From Bellilinea sp034411135 (GTDB lineage: Bacteria; Chloroflexota; Anaerolineae; Anaerolineales; Anaerolineaceae): 64,000 bases of DNA. Shown here one piece after another: positions 17,332-26,800 of this stretch. Numbering within the stretch: the stretch's first letter is position 1; each line of letters opens with the position of its first letter. Where the stretch lies: NCBI GenBank assembly GCA_034411135.1, contig DAOUMN010000042.1, positions 27,545-91,544 of the forward strand, written 5' to 3'. The notes under the pieces were generated by a model that had not been told where the DNA came from, ran no database searches, and worked only from the letters and a program-made list of their open reading frames with translations. Position numbers and translations under genes: made by a program.

Positions 17332-17556
17332 TTAAAAAATTTTCCGCATAATCCGAAAAACAAAATACGATAACGCGCCCAACGCCAATCCTCCGCCAAC
17401 CAGCATCAGAATTAGCGGTGTGTTTTTTGCTTTTTCGATGCGCACACTTTTTGGCTTGTTCAGTCTGTCCGCCAGTTTTTCGATAAAAAACGGGTCGGGC
17501 TCAATCGGCTTGAACAGCATTTGCAAATCGCTTTCAAATCCCTCCAACGTGACCAT
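17332..17556 (-). CDS. Small single-pass membrane protein, possible anti-sigma factor
   Basis: A 74-residue protein with a charged N-terminal part of about 45 residues (DLQMLFKPIEPDPFFIEKL) and one C-terminal transmembrane helix, ending in basic residues. I do not recognise a family. It starts at the ATG at 17556 behind an AGAGG site, directly downstream of DegV and the ECF sigma gene in one operon. The layout, with a short cytosolic segment and one membrane helix, would suit a small anti-sigma factor; this is inference from context. Confidence 0.7.
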   Translation of the reverse strand: MVTLEGFESDLQMLFKPIEPDPFFIEKLADRLNKPKSVRIEKAKNTPLILMLVGGGLALGALSYFVFRIMRKIF

Positions 17557-17571
17557 TTCCCGCCTCTTCAA

Positions 17572-18429
17572 TCAGTCCTTTTCGTTCCCTTGTGGGTAAG
17601 CCACAATACCGATCGTACCGGGTCCCAGGTGAGCAGCAACCGGCACCGCCAATTCCGTGATGACAATTTCTCGTACTGTGGGAATGGCTTGCTTGATCTT
17701 TTCCACCATTTCCTGGGCTGCATCCGGTGCAGCAGCATGAACGACTGCCAGGGAAGCAACCGTATTACCAACCCGTTGCTGCACCTGTTCGATCACCCGG
17801 TCGAGCGCTTTTTGGCGGGTTCGCACCCGCTCGGACATATTCAGCAGTCCGTCCCGCAACACAATGATCGGGTTGATGCGCAATAGTGAAGAAATGGCGG
17901 TTTGAATTTTGTTGATTCGTCCACTCAGGTAGGCAAATTCCAAATTTTCCAGCGTAAAAATGACCGTCAACCGGTCGCGCATTTTTTCCAATCGCTGAAC
18001 AATACGGGGAATATCCCAACCCTTTTGATTGAGTAAACGGGCTTCCCGGCACATAAATCCAAGTGCTGCCGATCCAGCACCCGAATCAAAGGGCACAACA
18101 TTCAATTCGCCAGCAATCTCATCCGCAGCAGATTTTACTGCTGCAAACGTGCCCGAAAGTTTACTGGCTAAATGAATCGAGAGAATATCTTCCCCTTTTT
18201 TTGCAATGGAACGGTAAAATTCCATGATTTGATGGGGTGAAGGCAGCGAGGTTTTTGGTGGAAGCCGCTTTTCACGCACCAATGTATAAAAATTGTTTGT
18301 ATTGATATCTCGACCCTGCAAATAGGTCTCTTCGCCGATCACAATGGAGAGCGGAATCACATGAATGCCATACTCCTCCTCCCATCCTATAGGCATGTCT
18401 GCCGCTCCATCAGTAACGATTTTGATCAT
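17572..18429 (-). CDS. DegV family fatty-acid-binding protein
   Basis: A 285-residue DegV protein. It begins IKIVTDGAADMP, then carries SLPSPHQIMEFY and SIHLASKLSGTF, conserved around the bound fatty acid. DegV/FakB proteins hold a fatty acid for phosphorylation by FakA; no fakA is in this window. The ATG follows GGAGAATAA. It lies two bases downstream of the sigma factor gene, so the two are one operon. Confidence 0.94.
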   Translation of the reverse strand: MIKIVTDGAADMPIGWEEEYGIHVIPLSIVIGEETYLQGRDINTNNFYTLVREKRLPPKTSLPSPHQIMEFYRSIAKKGEDILSIHLASKLSGTFAAVKSAADEIAGELNVVPFDSGAGSAALGFMCREARLLNQKGWDIPRIVQRLEKMRDRLTVIFTLENLEFAYLSGRINKIQTAISSLLRINPIIVLRDGLLNMSERVRTRQKALDRVIEQVQQRVGNTVASLAVVHAAAPDAAQEMVEKIKQAIPTVREIVITELAVPVAAHLGPGTIGIVAYPQGNEKD

Positions 18430-18431
18430 GT

Positions 18432-18989
18432 TTATTCTCCGCTCAGATCTAAACCCAATTCATCGCGCAACGCGATTAACGTTCGATGGTATAAACTCTT
18501 TATCGCCCCTTCACTCCTGCCCATGATTTGAGCGATCTCCTCGTTGGATAATCGTTCCACAAACTTTAAGATAATCAGGGTTTGACGGTCTTCCGGCAGC
18601 TGCTGCAACGCACGAATCAATCGCTCGATTTCCTGTCCCTTGACCAATGCACTTTCCGGGTGCTCTCCATGGCGAATAGTGTAGGCATGGTCTTCCAGTG
18701 GAACTTCCTTGCGACGCTTATTGTCCCGGTGCCAGTTTGCCACCAGATTATGTGCAATTCGATACAACCAAGCGGTGAAAGGCAGTCCCCGATTTCGGTA
18801 ATTGTGAATGTGGTTCAAAGCCCGGAAGAAGACCTTCTCCGTCAGATCTTCTGCGTCATGAACGCTTCCGGTACGGTAATAGATGTAATTGTAGATACGT
18901 TTGACGTATCGTTGGTAAAGAACACTAAAGGCATTTTGGTCGCCCTCAGAAGCATGGATGATGACCTCGGCGTCACTTAAATCTTCCAC
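18432..18989 (-). CDS. ECF-type RNA polymerase sigma factor
   Basis: A 185-residue sigma-70 family factor with only regions 2 and 4. Region 2 runs from about residue 20 to 90 (FSVLYQRYVKRIYNYIYYR, DAEDLTEKVFFRAL, FTAWLYRIAHNLV). Region 4 is at about 125-180 (LPEDRQTLIILKFVERL, SNEEIAQIMGRSEGAIKSL). It would redirect RNA polymerase to an alternative promoter set. The start is a GTG at 18989 with an AAGGA site. It heads an operon with degV and a small membrane protein. The gene-free stretch 18990-19154 holds several possible -10 boxes on the minus strand, among them TATAAT at 19127-19132. Confidence 0.95.
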   Translation of the reverse strand: MEDLSDAEVIIHASEGDQNAFSVLYQRYVKRIYNYIYYRTGSVHDAEDLTEKVFFRALNHIHNYRNRGLPFTAWLYRIAHNLVANWHRDNKRRKEVPLEDHAYTIRHGEHPESALVKGQEIERLIRALQQLPEDRQTLIILKFVERLSNEEIAQIMGRSEGAIKSLYHRTLIALRDELGLDLSGE

Positions 18990-19154
18990 GATTTCATCCT
19001 TGCCTTTTTAGAAGCCGCATTGTATTAACCCCGATCCTCGCTAGAGGTTTCACCCATAATTTCTCATTTCTCAAGCAGGTTGATATTGAAAACAGCGTCA
19101 AAGGGGAATCGCTTTGCTTTCTATTCATTATACAAATAAATTAGACCCGTTAAT

Positions 19155-21587
19155 TTACTTTAATTCAATAGCTTTCTTGACAGCGGCATAAGCATCCACA
19201 ATTCCGTACCCAATGCCATTGGCTGGAAGTGTGGCGGCATCGACGCACGGCGGGAGCACGCCCGAATAAGGAGTGGCAGTTTCGTACAGGATCTGGCGGG
19301 TTTGATCAATATTGCCAATTAGGCCCGGATTGGCAGACCACATCAACGCCACCACACCCGCCAGATGCGGACCAGCCATCGATGTACCACTCATTGTCAT
19401 ATAGGAACTGCCCGGAAAAGCCGATATGATTTCTTCTCCAGGCGCCAGGATCTCGGGCTTGACTCGTTGGCTTCCGTCTATTGTTACCGGACCAACACTG
19501 CTGAAGCCCGCCAAATCTCCGAAACGATTGATCGCACCAACGGACAGGACTTCCGCGTAAATCGCTGGTGGAGAATCTACGCTTTCGCAGCCGGCATAAC
19601 CGGAATTACCAGCTGAGACCACCACGAATACCCCGGCTGCCTGTAGCGCTCGCACTGCTGGAAGGAAGACAGTTGCATCACACCCTTCCACTTCCGGGCA
19701 GCCCCATGAATTGTTCAACACCTGTGCACCCAACGCCGGGTTGCCGTCCATGAACGAATCACCACCTTGCGGAAAAGGCGCAAGCATAAACTGCCAGCAA
19801 TCCAAATACAAAGCCGGATTGCCCAGGTTTCGTGCCAGGTTAACACATCCGATCCACTCTGCGCCGGGTGCCACGCCGCTTTGTGCGCCAAGCACAGTCG
19901 CCAGGGTATGAGTGCCGTGCCCCCCAATATCCACCGGTTCGAGGCTGCCGTACCACGGATCGAACCAGTTGTTATCCGAATTTCCTCCTCGACCCCGGTA
20001 CTGGGAGGCAACCTCAGGATGATCGCCTTGCACACCTGAATCGGACGCCCCAATTAGAATACCTTCCCCTCGGATACCCAGTTCTTGCCACACGCGCGGC
20101 GCTCCAATTCGATCTAAATTCCATAATTGCGTTTCCGAAAGTTGAAAAAATTCTCCCGGCAAAGTCGGAATTGGCTCAGCCAACGGGCGCAATCGCGGAC
20201 TGGGTAGAATCCGCTCTACCTCCGCCCTGCGTGACAACCACAACCGGATCAGTGGTCCACCATCCACTTCGAGCGCATTGACCAGGTAATATGGCTGGTA
20301 ACCAATCTTGAACCGCTCCAATTCGGTGCGCAAGTCTGCTTGGCTTTGCTCCGCGGTTTGTGTTAATGCCCGAAACACCGCCGTACGCTTCTCTAGCGCA
20401 TTCTTGGGCAATTCGTGTAGCGGAAATTCGACCTGCTCTTTGAGAATTACGAACAATCGCTCTCCATAAAATCCCGGTTGTCCAGCCAGAAAATGGATCA
20501 ATCCCGCGCCCAGCCAGATCATTGCAGCAGCAACCGCAAAAATCATTGAATATCGCCAAATGGCTTGCTTGCTCATCACAAGCCAGAGCAGAATTCCACT
20601 CACGAGGGCAACTAAGACATGTACCGCTACCATGCGCGCCGCATAACTGATTAATTCGCCCGCGCCGCTGGCAGTAACGAGCATCAATTCATCCCCATCC
20701 AGGAAAAGCAAGGGCAGTCCGGCGCTGATAGCCGTCAGCAATCCAACGGCACGGTACCCAACAGAATCACCGGATGCCCAGGTATACTGCGCAAAAACAG
20801 CCAACAAAAAGACCAGGCTAAAGAGTGAAAAAAGCAGGCTTAATTGTATGCCGACCATCGGCAGACTGGCTGCTAAAATGAGTAGGTTGAGCCCAATGCA
20901 CAGACTAAGATGAACTTTATTAGTCTCTCGCCGGGCAAAATCACTTTGCATCCACCGCATTTTGAAAAATTCTAATAGAACAGCCAAGTACAATCCCAAC
21001 AACGCGGCAATTGCAATTCCCAGCAAGACATCCACCGGCGATCCAAACGCACCCCAGAGAGCGTATGGTATCGCAAAAAGACCGCCGATCGCCAGCACAA
21101 TCCAGATCAACCAGTGGTACTCCGTTTGGGCTATTGGCGGTTGATTCCGCTCAATTTTTCGGCGCGTAAGCACGATCAGGATTAATAGGCTTGTGATTGT
21201 AATGAGAGATACGGTTTGCGAATCGGTCAATGCCAGCATCCGAGCCGGCAAGCCCAACACACTCACCAACCCCGCCAATATCCAGGTGCGAAAAAAAGGC
21301 TGATAGGGACTACGTAACACCGATAAAACGCCCAGTGGCAAGAGTATGGCAACAGCATACACACCCCCCAGTAGAAATCGAACGTCCGGCAGTCCCAGCG
21401 AACCTTCAAAGAGGAAATTCTCCAGCAGCCACATGCCTGCCAGGCTAAGAATGCTGGAAAGCAATACCCAAATTACACTCAAAATAAAAAGTGCAGTCCA
21501 CAGACAACCTTCATCTTGACGTTTTGGTTGTATCGGAACGGCGGGTTCACTTATCTCGTTGGATGACACTACACTCAGCAAATTCAA
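19155..21587 (-). CDS. Membrane-embedded subtilisin-like serine protease (S8)
   Basis: An 810-residue protein. The first 390 residues or so are strongly hydrophobic, with about ten predicted transmembrane helices and no resemblance to a normal protease propeptide. Then follows a complete S8 subtilase domain. The catalytic triad is Asp516 (GASDSGVQGDHP), His557 (GGHGTHTLATV) and Ser736 (SGTSMAGPHLAG), with oxyanion Asn661 (SAGNSG). Cysteine-rich loops suggest an extracytoplasmic protease. The start overlaps the M29 aminopeptidase stop by four bases (ATGA), so the two peptidases are co-expressed. The substrate is unknown. Confidence 0.92.
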   Translation of the reverse strand: MNLLSVVSSNEISEPAVPIQPKRQDEGCLWTALFILSVIWVLLSSILSLAGMWLLENFLFEGSLGLPDVRFLLGGVYAVAILLPLGVLSVLRSPYQPFFRTWILAGLVSVLGLPARMLALTDSQTVSLITITSLLILIVLTRRKIERNQPPIAQTEYHWLIWIVLAIGGLFAIPYALWGAFGSPVDVLLGIAIAALLGLYLAVLLEFFKMRWMQSDFARRETNKVHLSLCIGLNLLILAASLPMVGIQLSLLFSLFSLVFLLAVFAQYTWASGDSVGYRAVGLLTAISAGLPLLFLDGDELMLVTASGAGELISYAARMVAVHVLVALVSGILLWLVMSKQAIWRYSMIFAVAAAMIWLGAGLIHFLAGQPGFYGERLFVILKEQVEFPLHELPKNALEKRTAVFRALTQTAEQSQADLRTELERFKIGYQPYYLVNALEVDGGPLIRLWLSRRAEVERILPSPRLRPLAEPIPTLPGEFFQLSETQLWNLDRIGAPRVWQELGIRGEGILIGASDSGVQGDHPEVASQYRGRGGNSDNNWFDPWYGSLEPVDIGGHGTHTLATVLGAQSGVAPGAEWIGCVNLARNLGNPALYLDCWQFMLAPFPQGGDSFMDGNPALGAQVLNNSWGCPEVEGCDATVFLPAVRALQAAGVFVVVSAGNSGYAGCESVDSPPAIYAEVLSVGAINRFGDLAGFSSVGPVTIDGSQRVKPEILAPGEEIISAFPGSSYMTMSGTSMAGPHLAGVVALMWSANPGLIGNIDQTRQILYETATPYSGVLPPCVDAATLPANGIGYGIVDAYAAVKKAIELK

Positions 21588-22699
21588 TCCTCCAAAGGGA
21601 TGACGAACTTACCATCTTTGTAAAGCAATTCCCCATCAACACGAATTTCGCCGCCCTGGCGCAAATCGCAAATCATATCCCAATGAATGGCTGATTCGTT
21701 TTTGCCCCCGGTTTCCGGGTAACTGGAACCGAGCGCCATGTGGAAACTTCCGCCGATCTTTTCGTCAAACAGGATATTGCGGGTAAATTTGGTAATACCT
21801 TCATTGGTGCCGATCGCAAATTCACCTACATAACGAGCGCCTTCATCGGTATCCAGGGTCTTCAGTAAAAATTCCTCATTTTTCTCCGCACTGGCTTTAA
21901 CCACTCTGCCTTTTTCGAGCCACAGGCGCACCCCGCTAACCTCCAATCCGCCGAAGATCGTGGGATAGGTAAAATACACCTGACCTTCCAGGCTATCCTC
22001 CACGGGTCCAGTGAATACTTCGCCGTCCGGAACGTTTTCATGGCAATCGCAGTTAATAAACTTGCGGTTCTTAATACTCAAATGCAAATCCGTTTCGTTT
22101 CCGGTCACATGGACGCGTTCTTTCCCCTTCAACCATTCGACAATTTTCTGCTGCTGCCTGGACACTTTCTTCCAGTATCCCACCGGGTCATGGGAGTCCG
22201 GCATCATCGCCTGAAAGACAAAATCGGTATATTCGTCCAGGCTCATGTCCGCATCCTGGGCATGCGCATTGGTGGGAAACTGCGCCAAAGTCCAGCGAAA
22301 TTCCTTGCGGGCAGCTCGTTCCAGATACGTTTTGAACAACGGCTGCTGGGCGCGGGAAAAAGCCACCTTTTTTTGAGGATCAATATTGGAGAGTGCTTTC
22401 GTATTCTCATCTCCCAGGATATTTATGGAGCAGTCATACGTTTCGATCAACAGTTTGCGTGGCGGATCAATGAAATTCAACTGATCCAGGCTGGCTGTCT
22501 TATAAAATATCTCCTGTGCCCGCGAAAAGGTTGGCATTAATAGGGGATAACCACCTGCCTCAATTACCTTTTTATACACAGCCAGGAGAAGTGGTTCGGC
22601 AATAACACCGCCGCGAATCCACACCTTGTCGCCCGGCTTCACCGCAACGGAATAATTAACCAGCATATCGGCCAGTTTTTCGAATCGAGGATCGAACAT
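21584..22699 (-). CDS. M29 family aminopeptidase
   Basis: A 371-residue thermophilic-type metallo-aminopeptidase (AmpS/PepS family). It has the N-terminal FEKLADMLVNYSVAVKPGD, the metal-site segments NVPDGEVFTGPVED and YVGEFAIGTN, and the C-terminal HWDMICDLRQGGEI. These enzymes remove N-terminal residues from peptides using a cocatalytic metal pair in the cytosol. The ATG at 22699 follows AAGGAGAG, whereas an upstream in-frame extension of nine codons lacks a site. Upstream partner of the membrane subtilase in a two-gene operon. Confidence 0.95.
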   Translation of the reverse strand: MFDPRFEKLADMLVNYSVAVKPGDKVWIRGGVIAEPLLLAVYKKVIEAGGYPLLMPTFSRAQEIFYKTASLDQLNFIDPPRKLLIETYDCSINILGDENTKALSNIDPQKKVAFSRAQQPLFKTYLERAARKEFRWTLAQFPTNAHAQDADMSLDEYTDFVFQAMMPDSHDPVGYWKKVSRQQQKIVEWLKGKERVHVTGNETDLHLSIKNRKFINCDCHENVPDGEVFTGPVEDSLEGQVYFTYPTIFGGLEVSGVRLWLEKGRVVKASAEKNEEFLLKTLDTDEGARYVGEFAIGTNEGITKFTRNILFDEKIGGSFHMALGSSYPETGGKNESAIHWDMICDLRQGGEIRVDGELLYKDGKFVIPLED

Positions 22700-22788
22700 G
22701 AGAACTCTCCTTGTGTTGTTTGCCATCCCTTATCGGGGCTATTGTTGATAAACCAATCAATACCCCGATTATTTTACCACCGACCCAC

Positions 22789-22815
22789 TTGCCGGATTCT
22801 TGTCCTTGTTATAAA
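22789..22815 (+). promoter_or_regulatory. Promoter of the lipase-like gene
   Basis: TTGCCG and TATAAA, 15 bases apart, end 31 bases before the start codon of the alpha/beta hydrolase gene. Confidence 0.4.
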
Positions 22816-22846
22816 CTGAAGCAGGAAACCGAACAGGAGGGAATTT

Positions 22847-23686
22847 ATGTCCAGCTTGCAGGAGTTTACTTGGGTCGGTGATCATCAAATCCAGTACTAT
22901 GGTGTTAAGTGGCTGCCAGTTGAACGACCACATGCAGTCATAGTCCTGGTTCACGGCTTGGGTGAACATTGTCTTCGTTACCAGCATGTAGCCGAATTTT
23001 TTAATCAACACGGTATTGCCCTCTTCGCCAGCGATCATGCCGGTCACGGTAAAAGCGGCGGCAAGCGGGGACATGTTGATTCCTACGACTGGTTTTACAG
23101 TGAAATCGATACTCTTCTCCAATACGCTCGCCGGGATTTTCCAAATCTACCAGTGTTCCTCTACGGACATTCTCTCGGCGGGAGTATTGTGCTTGCCTAC
23201 AGCCTGACAAAAAAACCCGCCGTGGCTGGTGTTATTGCGACTTCACCTGGCATCAGACTGATTAAGGATCCAGGTATTATGTTGCTGTTCGGCAAGATTC
23301 TCAACCGAATTGCGCCGTCCACCGCTCTGAACAATGGGTTGATCGTCGAGGGAATTTCGAAAGACATTGGGGTCGTGCAGGCTTACAAGAATGACCCTCT
23401 CGTCCACCCCTGGGTCTCCGCTCACCTTGCCCTGGAGCTGATCCAAACCGGGGAATGGGTGCGCGCCAACGGCGAACACTTTTCCTTACCTTTGCTGCTT
23501 CTGCACGGCAACCAGGATATCCTGACTTCAGTGGATGGTTCACGCGAGCTGGCTGCGAAGAATAATCCGAACATCACTTATATCGAATGGGAAGGGGGAT
23601 ATCATGAATTGCATAACGAGCCGGATCAACACAAGGTTCTCAATGCCATCTTAAACTGGTTAAATCCGCGAATTACCCCAATCTGA
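22847..23686 (+). CDS. Alpha/beta hydrolase, monoacylglycerol-lipase type
   Basis: A 279-residue serine hydrolase of the lysophospholipase/monoacylglycerol lipase group. The oxyanion segment is LVHGLGEHCLRY, the nucleophile Ser109 in YGHSLGG, the acid Asp224 in HGNQDILTS and the base His253 in GGYHELHNEPD. A cap domain lies between strand 6 and Asp224. No signal peptide. A strong AGGAGGGA site precedes the ATG. It probably cleaves monoacylglycerols or lysophospholipids. Monocistronic. Confidence 0.92.
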   Translation: MSSLQEFTWVGDHQIQYYGVKWLPVERPHAVIVLVHGLGEHCLRYQHVAEFFNQHGIALFASDHAGHGKSGGKRGHVDSYDWFYSEIDTLLQYARRDFPNLPVFLYGHSLGGSIVLAYSLTKKPAVAGVIATSPGIRLIKDPGIMLLFGKILNRIAPSTALNNGLIVEGISKDIGVVQAYKNDPLVHPWVSAHLALELIQTGEWVRANGEHFSLPLLLLHGNQDILTSVDGSRELAAKNNPNITYIEWEGGYHELHNEPDQHKVLNAILNWLNPRITPI

Positions 23687-23731
23687 ACCGCTTTCCATTA
23701 CAACTTTCACCCCAGGTCAGGATGAATGGTC

Positions 23732-23760
23732 TTGACCCGTGCATTTCCGCAGACTACAAT
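23732..23760 (+). promoter_or_regulatory. Consensus promoter of the SHMT-GcvT gene
   Basis: TTGACC at 23732-23737 and TACAAT at 23755-23760 with an ideal 17-base spacer. The predicted leader is about 75 bases and holds a GTGCA/TGCAC inverted repeat but no glycine-riboswitch signature that I can recognise. Confidence 0.65.
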
Positions 23761-23841
23761 AGAGACGGGCGCGGTGCATGGATTGCGCGCAGCTGCACTG
23801 CAATTTAACAATTACCCCCATGGACTAAGAGGAGAGTGCCG

Positions 23842-26800
23842 ATGACTGATTTCCTGATCCGTGGCGCCTTGGCAGACGTGGACCCCCAGGTGCACGATCT
23901 GATCCAGATCGAAACCGAGCGTCAATTTCGCAAGCTTATCCTCATCCCCAGTGAGAGCGCGGCTCCCCAGGCAGTCCGGGAAGCGTTGGGGTCGGTCTTT
24001 CAAAACCTTTACGCGGAAGGTTATCCAGACGAAGAAACTCGCTGGATGAACGAGGACGAAATCCTGGATTACACCGCCCGATTGACCCATTTCAGGCGCT
24101 ATTCAGATCCTCGTTATTACAAAGGCGTCGAATACGCTGATATTATCGAATCTCTTGCCCGCCGCCGCTGTGCAGAAGTGTATGCAACACCCAAAATCTC
24201 GGCGGATCAATTATTTGTCAATGTACAACCGCTATCAGGCGCACCAGCCAATAACGCTGTCTATCACGCGTTGATAAATCCGGGTGATACCATCCTGGGC
24301 ATGAACCTGCTTCACGGTGGACATCTAACCCATGGTTCATCAGTTAACCGTTCCGGCAAGTTATATAACGTCATCCACTACAATGTCGACCCGCAAACCG
24401 AAAAAATCGATTATGACGCGGTTGAAGCGTTGGCACTCGAACATAAACCGAAAATTATTATTGCGGGTTATTCCTCCTACCCTTGGGTGCCGGATTGGGC
24501 ACGCTTCCGTGAAATTGCCGATAAAATTGGCGCAATTGTTCTGGCAGATATCTCTCACATCGCCGGGTTGGTCGCCGGTGGTGCTATTCCATCTCCGGTT
24601 GGGATTGCGCAGGTGGTGACCTTCACCACCCACAAAACCTTGATGGGACCGCGCAGTGCGGTGATTCTGACCCACGATGCGGCTCTGGCACGTAAGATAG
24701 ACCGGGCAGTCTTTCCAGGGGAACAGGGTGGACCGCACATACACGCCATTGCCGCCCTGGCGACAGCGCTCAAAATCACCAAGACCGAGTCCTTCCGCCA
24801 CTTACAGCACCAGATCATTCGAAATTGCCAGGCGCTTACCCAGCGTCTTCAGGAGCGCGGATTGCGCATTCCCTATGGTGGCAGCGATACGCATCTCGGC
24901 AATGTGGATTGTAAAACTATTATTGGTCCCGATGGATCGCCGCTTTCTGGCGACTTGGCTGCACGCATTCTCGATATCGCCGGAATTGTCCTCAACCGCA
25001 ACACAATCCCCGGTGACAAGACTGCGCTCAACGCTTCCGGCATCCGCTACGGCACCCCCTGGATTACCCAGCGCGGTTTGAAAGAAACAGAGACGGTCAC
25101 CCTGGCAGATGCCATGGCGGATTTGCTCCTGGCAGTTAAGCCCTATGCCCTTGAAACCCGCAAAGGGGACGCCCTGCGCGCTAAAGTTGACTTTGATGTG
25201 CTCGAAGATGTCAAATTGCGCGTGCGCAGCCTGGCAGAAAAGGCTGGTTTTGATCTTCACATTGGGCGGTCAGGTTATCCTCACTTTTTCTTTATCGATG
25301 ACAAACCCAAAGTCGAATCACAATGGACAGCGTACGATATTCATGGTCGCGGTGTGCGCTCATTTGTCAATTACGTTTTCACCAGTGATAGTGAAGCTCT
25401 TCAGCCCGGGGAAACGCAGCCCAGCAGCCTGGTAACACCCAAGGGAGTCGTGGATGGCTTTCTCAGCTGCCAGGCAGCTGACCATTTCCGCTTTACGCTG
25501 GCAGCAGAGACTGCTGGGCTGGCAGCGACTTGGCTACGCGAATTGTCTGATGGCTATGTCTATTTTGATGAAGACTTGCTACGGCGCATACCGGGACCAA
25601 TGTATATCACCGAGGCAGCCGCTCCAGTGGAAAAGCCTGTGGCTCAAACAACGGCAACGACTCATCTAAAACCATTTTTCATCGGCATCCAACAAGAGGC
25701 TGCTCCCATCGAATTACCGGCATTCACCTGGGAGGAAAAAGAACCCGAAAACTTGCGCCGCACGCCACTTTTCGAAACCCACCGCCAGCTCGGCGCAAAG
25801 ATCATCCCCTTTGCCGGTTGGGAAATGCCGGTCTGGTACACGTCGGTTGTCGAGGAGCACCTGGCAACCCGCCAGGCGGCCGGTTTGTTCGATGTGGCTC
25901 ATATGGGCGTCTACCAGGCAGAGGGCGCGGACGCAGCTGTTTTCCTCGACAGTGTCTGCGGAAATGACATTTCCGCTCTGGAAATTGGCGAGTCGCTGTA
26001 TACCCACTTTCTTGATCCTCATTCCAACGTGATCGATGATTTGTTGGTGTATCGGCGCGGAGCGCAAAAATATCTGGTCGTTGTAAACGCATCCAACGAT
26101 GATAAGGATTGGGCATGGCTGAACGCCGTCCGTGAAGGGCGTGTTCTGGTTGAACCCGGACAGCCGGCTGCCCGTGCATTTGGACGCAACGTCATTCTGC
26201 GCAATCTTCGTGATCCTAAAGAAGGTGCGGATCAGCGTGTCGATATTGCCCTGCAGGGACCCAAATCGCGCGAGATATTGCTCGCGCTCGGAGTGGATGG
26301 AGATACCCGGCGACGCATTATGGCGCTTAAGCGAACCGAGTTATGCGAAGCTGTGGTAGGCGGGATTGATCTGGTTGTATCCCGCACCGGCTACACCGGA
26401 GAGAAGATGGCTTTCGAGCTGTTCGTCCATCCCGATCAAGCTGCCCAATTGTGGGATGGACTGCTCCAAGTCGGACAGCCGCTTGGGCTCAAACCGTGTG
26501 GTCTGGGCGCGCGCGATTCACTCCGCACCGAAGCTGGTCTACCGCTTTATGGACACGAAATGGGCGGCGACCTGAATCTCGGTGTTGCTGAAGCAGGATT
26601 TGGCGCTTACGTAAAAACCTACAAACCCTGGTTCATCGGGCGTGCCGCATTTTTAGAGCGTGAAAAGTCCCGAAAAGGTGTGGTGGTGCGTTTCCGCTTC
26701 AGCGAAAAGGGCGTGCGCATGGCTCATCTGGGTGATCCGGTTATCGACCGAAAAGGACGCACCATTGGCGTCGTCACCAGCTGCGCAATCGACTCTGACG

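Noticed and set aside
23761..23841. Possible glycine riboswitch before the SHMT-GcvT gene
   Set aside because: The predicted leader is about 75 bases, shorter than one glycine aptamer with its expression platform, and the conserved aptamer bases are not recognisable.
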